Part shown: piece by piece, positions 28,010 through 34,400 of the stretch | How the letters are laid out: the number at the start of each line of letters is the position of its first letter | How positions within the stretch are numbered: position 1 is the stretch's first letter | Source of the DNA: JAHDHW01 sp963793295 | GTDB taxonomy: Bacteria > Bacteroidota > Bacteroidia > Chitinophagales > Saprospiraceae | Direction of reading: 5' to 3' | DNA: 64,000 nt | NCBI GenBank assembly: GCA_963793295.1 | Contig: CAWBZX010000008.1 | Span: 124,001-188,000 of the forward strand | Position numbers and translations under genes: made by a program | Notes under the pieces: generated by a model | Told to the model about the DNA's origin: nothing | Databases searched by the model: none | Seen by the model: only the letters and a program-made list of their open reading frames with translations

Positions 28010-29812
28010 ATGAAATTTAGTTTAAAATTTATCTTGTTTCTTTTCGTATTCATTAGTCATTATCAACTTGCGGCCCAGGTTACTTCTACAGAAACGGATA
28101 CTGCCAAAGCCGAAAAGGTATATATTAAAAATGCTGATATTTTGAAAGGGGTTGTTAAAGACGGAGTCGATGCACGGTATTTCGAAGGGAATGTTCAAAT
28201 TCGACAAGGGCTTACCTTTATGTCTTGCGACACTGCTGTCTTATTCGTTTCGGAAAACAACCTCACTGCTCAGGGAAATGTAATAATTCAACAAGGGGAT
28301 ACGCTTACGATTTTTGCTGACTCCTTATCTTATCAAGGTAATGAAGGAATTGCTGATCTTTTTGGCGATGTCTCGTTGTTAAACAAAGGAAAGGAATTGT
28401 ATACGGAACGACTAACTTATAACCTCAACACGAAAATTGCGTCTTATTATACCGGCGCTACCTTAGTGAACGACTCCACTCAATTGACAAGTCGTCGTGG
28501 ATATTATTATGTAGCAACCAACGACGCTTATTTTAAAGATACTGTCAACGTAGTCAATCCGGAGTTTTCGCTAACCAGTGATACCCTCCAGTATAATACA
28601 ACTACAAATATTGCAACTTTTCATGGACCAACGCGGATCATTCAAAACGATAGCAAAATCTATTGTGAAAATGGTTTTTACAATACCCTGAATCGCGATG
28701 CAAAATTATACCAAAACGCGCAGTTTATCAAAGGAGAACAACAAGCTGTTGCTGACACAATTATTTATGATGGAAAATTAAAAGAGGTGATCCTTGATCA
28801 AAATGCACGCTTCATTGAAAAAGATAAAAGAGCCTCTGCGGACAGGATGCGTTATATTGAAGAAACGGAAGTCACTTTTATGGAAGGTAATGCAAAGTAC
28901 AAAAGTAAAGATCAAAACATAGTCTCAGATACCATAGTTTATGATTCGAAAAATGCAAAATATAAAACAAAAAGTCGGTCTGTCATTATTGATGGCTCAC
29001 AGATTTTGAAAGCTGATAACGTTGATTTTGATGACAAAGAAGGAGTTGGGTATGCCCGGGGCAATGTTATTTGGGTGGATACTGCTGAACATTTAACAAT
29101 CATCTGTAAGGAGATTAATTATAAAAAAGAGACGGATTATATCCTGGCAAAGGGTGATCGGCCAATGTTGATTTCTTTAGTCGATAATGATTCTTTGTGG
29201 CTAACATCTGATACGCTGGTTTCTTTTCGGCAAAGACCTGAAGATAGCCTGCGTACCTTATTGGCATACAATGACGTGCGTATTTTTAAAAGCGATTTAC
29301 AGGCAGTTTGTGATTCGTTATCTTACAATACAGGTGATTCAATTTTTCATTTTTACCATGAACCCTTCATCTGGTCTGATACATCACAATTTTCAGCAGA
29401 CACCTTGCATATTCAAATGGCAAACGATAAAATCGACAAGATTTTATTAGTAAACAAAGCTTTTATCATCAACTCTCCGGATGAATTATTTTTCAATCAG
29501 ATTAAAGGAAAGTATGTTACTGCATTTTTTAAAGAAAGTAATGTACGACGCATGAAAGTCGAAGGAAATGCTGAAACTGTTTATTATTTATTGGATGACG
29601 AGGATGCTTATATTGGCGTTAATAAATCAATCTGTAGTGAAATGTTGATTTATTTTGGAGATAATAAAGTAGATGATATCAGGTATTATGATACGCCAAA
29701 TGGAGATCTTACACCCATGAAAAAAGCTAATCACAACTTATTTAAACTTGAAGGGTTTAAATGGGAAACTAAAAAGCGACCAAGGACGTTGGAAGATTTA
29801 TTTACTAAATAA
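28010..29812 (+). CDS. OstA/LptA-like organic solvent tolerance protein
   Basis: This encodes 600 residues. A signal peptide (about 1-24, ending YQLAAQ) is followed by a long, repetitive beta-strand protein with an OstA/LptA-type domain starting near residue 40 (ILKGVVKDGVDARYFEGNVQIRQ, here in parts; LTAQGNVIIQQGDTL). Similar units recur to the end (FHGPTRIIQNDSKIYCE, FMEGNAKYKSKDQNI, GYARGNVIWVDT). LptA carries lipopolysaccharide across the periplasm in Proteobacteria. Long OstA-like proteins of Bacteroidota are thought to act in the same pathway but are less studied. It is followed after 15 bases by a BatE-like gene, so the two are probably cotranscribed. Confidence 0.87.
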   Translation: MKFSLKFILFLFVFISHYQLAAQVTSTETDTAKAEKVYIKNADILKGVVKDGVDARYFEGNVQIRQGLTFMSCDTAVLFVSENNLTAQGNVIIQQGDTLTIFADSLSYQGNEGIADLFGDVSLLNKGKELYTERLTYNLNTKIASYYTGATLVNDSTQLTSRRGYYYVATNDAYFKDTVNVVNPEFSLTSDTLQYNTTTNIATFHGPTRIIQNDSKIYCENGFYNTLNRDAKLYQNAQFIKGEQQAVADTIIYDGKLKEVILDQNARFIEKDKRASADRMRYIEETEVTFMEGNAKYKSKDQNIVSDTIVYDSKNAKYKTKSRSVIIDGSQILKADNVDFDDKEGVGYARGNVIWVDTAEHLTIICKEINYKKETDYILAKGDRPMLISLVDNDSLWLTSDTLVSFRQRPEDSLRTLLAYNDVRIFKSDLQAVCDSLSYNTGDSIFHFYHEPFIWSDTSQFSADTLHIQMANDKIDKILLVNKAFIINSPDELFFNQIKGKYVTAFFKESNVRRMKVEGNAETVYYLLDDEDAYIGVNKSICSEMLIYFGDNKVDDIRYYDTPNGDLTPMKKANHNLFKLEGFKWETKKRPRTLEDLFTK

Positions 29813-29827
29813 TTTTCGATTTTTTAA

Positions 29828-30589
29828 ATGCGAAAACTGAATTTATACTTTTTAAATTTTTTATTGCCGGTAATCGTTTTTGCAAATGATGCTGAGAAAA
29901 TCTTCAAAGAGGCTAATGAATTGTACCAGGCAAACGAGTTTTCAACAGCAATCGAAAAATACGAAAGTATTGAACAACAAGGTTTCCGCTCTCCCGAATT
30001 GTATTATAATCTTGGTAATGCTTATTACAAGATCAACCAACAAGGAAAAGCAATCTTAAACTACCAAAGAGCACTATTAATTGCTACTTCGGAAAGCCGA
30101 AGTGATATCAAATACAATCTGGAACTAGCCCGAAAAAGAATACCAGATGAAATAGAGGTCCTGCCACCATTTTTTTTAAAAAGATGGAAAGATAATCTGC
30201 GTCAGTTCGCTTCATCTGAAAGTTGGACTGTAATCGCTTTAATATTTTTTTGGATGGGCATTGGAGGATTAGTGGTTTGGCTCAAAGGTAAAAGTAGGCA
30301 GCAAAAAAAGATTGGATTTGTTGCTGGTGTGGTGATTCTGATATGGAGTATTTTGCCATTTTATATGGCATTGGATAGTTCTGATTTAAAAAGCGGTAGC
30401 GGACTGGCAGTTATTATGACAAATGAAGTGGATTTGCGGAGTGCACCGGATGAAGTAAGCAACTCAATTTTTTTACTGCATGAAGGTACTTCCGTTGAGC
30501 TTTTAGATCAAATTGGAGAATGGTACAAGGTCAAGCTGCTCAACGGGGAGCAGGGCTGGTTACCGATGAAGGTACTTGAAAAAGTCTGA
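29828..30589 (+). CDS. BatE-like TPR and SH3b membrane protein
   Basis: This encodes 253 residues: a signal peptide (ending VIVFA), TPR repeats (about 22-95, ANELYQANEFSTAIEKYESI, PELYYNLGNAYYKINQQGKA), two transmembrane helices (about 135-155 and 160-180), and a C-terminal bacterial SH3-like domain (about 195-250, DLRSAPDEVSNSIFLLHEGT, GEWYKVKLLNGEQGWLP). This domain order is that of BatE, the last component of the Bat (Bacteroides aerotolerance) set. The other bat genes are not next to it, so the name is by architecture only. It follows the OstA-like gene after 15 bases. Confidence 0.8.
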   Translation: MRKLNLYFLNFLLPVIVFANDAEKIFKEANELYQANEFSTAIEKYESIEQQGFRSPELYYNLGNAYYKINQQGKAILNYQRALLIATSESRSDIKYNLELARKRIPDEIEVLPPFFLKRWKDNLRQFASSESWTVIALIFFWMGIGGLVVWLKGKSRQQKKIGFVAGVVILIWSILPFYMALDSSDLKSGSGLAVIMTNEVDLRSAPDEVSNSIFLLHEGTSVELLDQIGEWYKVKLLNGEQGWLPMKVLEKV

Positions 30590-30700
30590 AATTTTGCTAA
30601 ATCGAGACAGTGTGTTATTTTACCTGCAGAGTAGGCAACATTTTTGCATAGTAAAACGTAATCCTCTATAAGTAAGTAAGCAAACATATTTTTTTACAGC

Positions 30701-31366
30701 ATGATCATACAAAATAATTTCCATGAATATTTCATTAATCTTTTGAAGCAAAAGGTTTATGTTTTATTAAATATCCTACCTGAAAATATTGCTCATTCAA
30801 AAAGTGAGTTCCATTATCAAATCTTATTGAGAAAAGAAGACCTTGGAAACATCGTTGAAGAATTGCAGAAGTATACAGAGCTCGCCAATATTCAGGTTTT
30901 TACAACTTTTCGGATTTCAAAAGCGCTTTTAGAATTTAAGGATAATACAAAAATTGCCATTGAATTTGTACATAAATTAGTGCATAAGTCTTTGGCTTAT
31001 CTTGAAGAAGAGCATTTGCTGGAGCGAAGAGTAACAACAAATAATGGGATAAGTATTCCTTCTATTGAACATTTATTTGAATACACCATCTTGAAAAATT
31101 TTCTAAATAATCAATCGCTTACAAAAGAGGAGTTTGAATATTTTGAAGATTTTCATGTTCTGGTAAAAGAAGATTTGTTAGAATATTTCAACATGAGATA
31201 TGGAACAAGCTTTTCAAATTTTTACCAGTTGACGGATTACGATTCTAAACAACGGCAAAATATCGTTAAAAATTTGAAAACGGCTCCAACGAACAGGTTT
31301 ATGAAAAAGATTAATGTTCGCTGGCATTATTTTATCGGGTATATGAAGCAAGCTCGAATTATATAA
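30701..31366 (+). CDS. Hypothetical protein, possibly nucleotidyltransferase-like
   Basis: This encodes 221 residues and shows no signal peptide or membrane segment. I do not recognise it with certainty. The order of features (LLRKEDLGNIVEEL; a DNTKIAIEFVHKLVHK segment where an acidic motif would be expected; then NNGISIPSIEHLFEYTILKNFLNN) recalls bacterial nucleotidyltransferase-like proteins with a C-terminal helical part, found alongside polysaccharide genes. The D-x-D catalytic pair is not evident, so it may be a degenerate member. The rest is helical and charged, ending NVRWHYFIGYMKQARII. It stands alone between the BatE-like gene and a terminator. Confidence 0.65.
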   Translation: MIIQNNFHEYFINLLKQKVYVLLNILPENIAHSKSEFHYQILLRKEDLGNIVEELQKYTELANIQVFTTFRISKALLEFKDNTKIAIEFVHKLVHKSLAYLEEEHLLERRVTTNNGISIPSIEHLFEYTILKNFLNNQSLTKEEFEYFEDFHVLVKEDLLEYFNMRYGTSFSNFYQLTDYDSKQRQNIVKNLKTAPTNRFMKKINVRWHYFIGYMKQARII

Positions 31367-31389
31367 ATCCAATTATTAGTAAAACAAAC

Positions 31390-31423
31390 AAGCTTTTCGA
31401 TTCTTAATTGAATTGAAAAGCTT
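31390..31423 (+). terminator. Terminator after the 30701-31366 gene
   Basis: A 9-bp outer stem (AAGCTTTTC at 31390-31398 with GAAAAGCTT at 31415-31423) encloses a weaker inner stem and is followed by TATTTTTT. Confidence 0.75.
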
Positions 31424-31440
31424 TATTTTTTGGGACCATT

Positions 31441-31469
31441 AAAAAAAGCCCTATCTGAGAGATAGGGCT
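31441..31469 (-). terminator. Terminator of the rplU-rpmA operon
   Basis: Read on the minus strand, a 9-bp stem (31461-31469 with 31447-31455) is followed by a run of seven T bases (31441-31447). It lies about 40 bases beyond the corrected stop codon of the L27 fusion gene (31509-31511). Confidence 0.85.
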
Positions 31470-31508
31470 AACAACAAAAAATATAAAGCTATGAAAACTA
31501 AAACTATT

Positions 31509-32156
31509 TTATTCTTCTTCTTCAGAAGAAGCCTCAACTACTTCTTCCACCATCTAATTCATCTTGCCATTCTTTTAACTTGTCCCATTCTCCGGCTGCG
31601 GCCATTTCTGCTTGTGCTGGCCAAGTTGTTGGGTCATGTGATTTGTAACGACTTCCAGCTTCTTCCAGAATACCTTTTATTTTGTCAACATCAGTATTTG
31701 CTAATGCAGCGAAGGTGTTGATTCCTGCGTTATTGAGCAACTCAGCTATTTTTGGGCCGATGCCTTCTACTTTTCTCAAAGTCGTCAGCTTTGGTTTTTG
31801 TAGTTTTTTCCTTTACTACTTTAGGCTCTGTGGGTTTTGGGGTAGGGGTAGATTTGACCTGCTTGGCTTTTACAGGTGCTATAGTTTCTTCAACCTGATC
31901 AAAGGGGAGAATGTCCACAAATGTTCGGTTGAGTCTTCTTTTTTTGAATGCAACATGTCCTTCTACAAGTGCAAATAAAGTGTATGGTCTTTTCCGATTC
32001 CGACATTTCGGCCTGGGTGAAATTTAGTACCTCTTTGGCGAACGATAATATTTCCTGCTTTGGCATACTGTCCTCCGAAAAGTTTTACTCCAAGATAATT
32101 TAGCTATTACTGTCTCTTCCATTATCCGAACTACCTACTCCTTTTTTATGTGCCAT
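31509..32156 (-). CDS. rpmA: Ribosomal protein L27 with C-terminal helix-hairpin-helix extension, several frameshifts
   Basis: The first part is L27: MAHKKGVGSSDNGRDSNS, then LGVKLFGGQYAKAGNIIVRQ, RGTKFHPGRNVGIGKDHTL and VEGHVAFKKRRLNRTFVDI. The frame then runs without a stop through a Pro/Lys/Thr-rich linker (VKSTPTPKPTEPKVVKEKTT). It enters a helix-hairpin-helix domain (RKVEGIGPKIAELLNNAGI), the conserved HDPTTWPAQAEMAAAGEWD segment, and an acidic end (DGGRVVEASSEEEE, stop at 31509-31511). To read it, shifts are needed near 32097-32104 (two bases), 31975 (two extra or one missing), 31779 (one extra T) and 31545 (one extra A). L27 is part of the large ribosomal subunit and nearly indispensable, so these are almost surely sequence errors. 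It lies 82 bases after rplU on the same strand. Confidence 0.85.
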
Positions 32157-32238
32157 TTCATAATATAATTTTACAATTAAATAAAAATAAGGTGTAATAA
32201 TTGAATTATAAAAATTAATAGACTAAAAATCTTAGAAA

Positions 32239-32550
32239 TTAACCTTTAATTCCGTCAATTTTGATTTTAGTAAATTGTTGACGATGTCCATTTTTTACAC
32301 GGTATCCTTTTCGTCTTTTCTTTTTGAAAACAATTACTTTGTCTCCTTTTTGCTGCCCGAGCACAGTTGCATTTACAGAAGCGGACTTGATTACCGGCTT
32401 GCCTACGGTGACGTTTCCTTCTTTTTCAATCAGGTGAACCTGATCGAAACTAACGCTATCGCCTTCTGAGGCTTCTAACTGGTGGACGAAAAGCTCTTGC
32501 CCTTCCTCGACTTTAAATTGCTGACCAGCTATTGTTACGATTGCGAACAT
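32239..32550 (-). CDS. rplU: Ribosomal protein L21
   Basis: This encodes 103 residues, the normal length of L21. It starts MFAIVTIAGQQFKVEEGQ and holds the family signature in VFKKKRRKGYRVKNGHRQQFTKIKI at the end (key residues KKRR, GHRQ, T and I). It binds 23S rRNA in the large subunit. The rpmA gene follows, the standard rplU-rpmA order. A complete Bacteroidota promoter lies upstream (32612-32642), leaving a leader of about 55 bases. Confidence 0.97.
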   Translation of the reverse strand: MFAIVTIAGQQFKVEEGQELFVHQLEASEGDSVSFDQVHLIEKEGNVTVGKPVIKSASVNATVLGQQKGDKVIVFKKKRRKGYRVKNGHRQQFTKIKIDGIKG

Positions 32551-32611
32551 TAAACTTAATTTTTAGTTTAAAAATTATTTTTCTTCTTGAAATTTTTTAA
32601 ATTTCGGTTGG

Positions 32612-32642
32612 CAAAGGTACAACTTATGTTTTATAAAACAAA
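32612..32642 (-). promoter_or_regulatory. Promoter of rplU-rpmA (TTTG - 19 bp - TACCTTTG)
   Basis: On the minus strand TTTG (32639-32642) and TACCTTTG (32612-32619) are separated by exactly 19 bases, the full consensus of the Bacteroidota primary sigma factor. It is the best promoter in the window and drives ribosomal protein genes, as expected. Confidence 0.88.
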
Positions 32643-32709
32643 GAATCAAGTTGCAGAAATATTACACGCTGTAAATCAATAATAAAAGGGAATTCTTCAA
32701 TGCGGATGC

Positions 32710-33939
32710 TTAAATCAAATCTTTAAGTCTAAATTCAAATTTCATCTTTTTTCCATTGCGCACGACTATTAGATTAATTTTTTTGCCTTCCTTTTTCTGG
32801 AAGATCCGGAGCAGATCTTTCATTGTAAAATAACCAGGCAGGAGCCAGTTTACATTTCTGATTATATCTCCATTTTTCACACCTGCCAGGTCAGCAGGAG
32901 ATCCTTCGATTATGCTACTAACTACTATTGTGTTCAAATCTTTACCACTGGCAATCAGCGTAAGTCCACTTCTGTCATATTTAAATTCTTTTTTGAATTT
33001 TTTGTTGGGTTTGAGATAAAGTTTTTCTTTTTGATAGTCAATGATGATATGAAATCGATCAAGGATCAAATTTCCAACAATTCCATTTCTGCCATTTAAA
33101 AAGCTGGTATCCAACAATTCATGGATTTCCTGAAAATTTGTAATTACATTGTTAAGTTTAAAATCTGCTATTCCTAATTCTATAATTCTGCCGAGAAAGC
33201 CTTCCAAAGTGCCACCCAACCCCATACCTATATTACCTTTTATCACATTAGGGGGAACGGTTATGCTTTTGTGCGTGTCCGTATAAAGCAGCAAGGAAAG
33301 ACTTGCGCCGGTATCAAGAAGGAGTTTGACATTAATAGATTCGTTGGGATTATTAAGTTTTGTTTTTGCAACCAAATAAGGCTTGCTTCTAATTATTGTC
33401 ACTGGCAATTCCGTGTATTTTTCCTTTGGAGGATTGAATTGTTCAGTATCGTGAAGCGTAATGATTCTTTTTTTATAATTGATGCTTAAAACGAATTTGC
33501 TAAAAATATTAGCTCCAATAATGCCATGAATTTCGACTCCTGTGAATTCTTCGAATTGAAAATAGTCTTCCTGAAAAACTAAAATATCAACAGCTGGAAT
33601 AAAAAGTCTGGAAATTCTAAAGGAAACTTTTCTTGCCAGATAAGCGATAATTTCTTTTGTTAAATCGGCGCCTACAATTTTAAATTCTCTTTCGTATTGA
33701 ATGCCTAAATTATCTGAAAATTCCCTTTTTGTGAGGATGGTGTGCTCAGCTCCTGTATCAAAAATAAATTTCACAGGAAGCTTTTCTTCAAAGTATACGT
33801 TTAGAATAATAAAGTTGTTTACATATTCAAAAGGGATATCAATTGATTTTTTTCCTTTTAGTAAAGGCTGGAAAGGTTGTGAATGAACTGCATTCGAAAA
33901 GAACAGAAAGATTAGAAGTGTTGAAAAAAAGTATTTCAT
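32710..33939 (-). CDS. Secreted retropepsin-like aspartyl protease with PDZ domain
   Basis: This encodes 409 residues. A signal peptide (about 1-20, ending NAVHSQ) precedes two retroviral-type aspartyl protease lobes, each with its active-site motif: IFDTGAEHTILT (about residues 59-70) and LLLDTGASLSLLL (about 203-215). A PDZ domain occupies about residues 325-405 (EGSPADLAGVKNGDIIRNVNW, IFQKKEGKKINLIVVRNGK). One DTG per lobe means that the two active-site halves are in one chain, as in eukaryotic pepsins, rather than from a dimer. Proteins like this are known in Bacteroidota but poorly studied. It should be periplasmic or at the cell surface. The gene is monocistronic and is followed by the rplU promoter region. 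Confidence 0.88.
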   Translation of the reverse strand: MKYFFSTLLIFLFFSNAVHSQPFQPLLKGKKSIDIPFEYVNNFIILNVYFEEKLPVKFIFDTGAEHTILTKREFSDNLGIQYEREFKIVGADLTKEIIAYLARKVSFRISRLFIPAVDILVFQEDYFQFEEFTGVEIHGIIGANIFSKFVLSINYKKRIITLHDTEQFNPPKEKYTELPVTIIRSKPYLVAKTKLNNPNESINVKLLLDTGASLSLLLYTDTHKSITVPPNVIKGNIGMGLGGTLEGFLGRIIELGIADFKLNNVITNFQEIHELLDTSFLNGRNGIVGNLILDRFHIIIDYQKEKLYLKPNKKFKKEFKYDRSGLTLIASGKDLNTIVVSSIIEGSPADLAGVKNGDIIRNVNWLLPGYFTMKDLLRIFQKKEGKKINLIVVRNGKKMKFEFRLKDLI

Positions 33940-34400
33940 GAATACGGTTATATTGGAAACGAAAAGTAGGCAAAAGTAATAAGAACCTTCTCTTTGAATC
34001 CAATTATTTCTTATAAAACGATATTTTAAAGGCTCAAGCTGTCTTAATATTTAAATTTATAACTTTCATTTTGGTGTCCTTGTTTAGGTTATTCTAACTA
34101 TTTTTTTAAAATTTTACATTACTTTTTTGGTTTTTGTGATCTTATTTTAGACTTTTAGAAAATCCTTTTTCCCCAAATGGAATATTATAAGTACTATTGG
34201 CTGATAGTTTGAGATCAGTCAAAGCATAAGTTGTAATTAATTCACGACATTTTTTAAATAATAGTTTTTGAACTTAATTTATTTTTAAAAATAATTATTA
34301 CTTTGTGTTGCATTTACAATTAGATAACAGTTGGATATTCTTAAATCTTCAAATAAAAACATTGAAATCTTATTTTTTTTTAACTAAACCCTAATGGTGT
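33940..34400. other. 461-bp divergent intergenic region upstream of susC
   Basis: No gene is visible. The region must hold the promoters of the protease gene (minus strand) and the SusC gene (plus strand). TTACTTTG at 34298-34305 is one base from the TAnnTTTG consensus and may be the SusC minus-7 box. No sigma/anti-sigma or two-component regulator gene lies beside the locus. Confidence 0.5.

Noticed and set aside
31682..31978. A 98-codon plus-strand frame opposite the L27 fusion gene
   Set aside because: It is antisense to a well supported ribosomal gene. It is low in complexity and rich in Phe and Ser, as expected for a shadow.
34298..34305. A firm promoter call for susC at TTACTTTG
   Set aside because: It differs from TAnnTTTG at the important second base and has no TTTG at 19 bases; it is mentioned only as a possibility.
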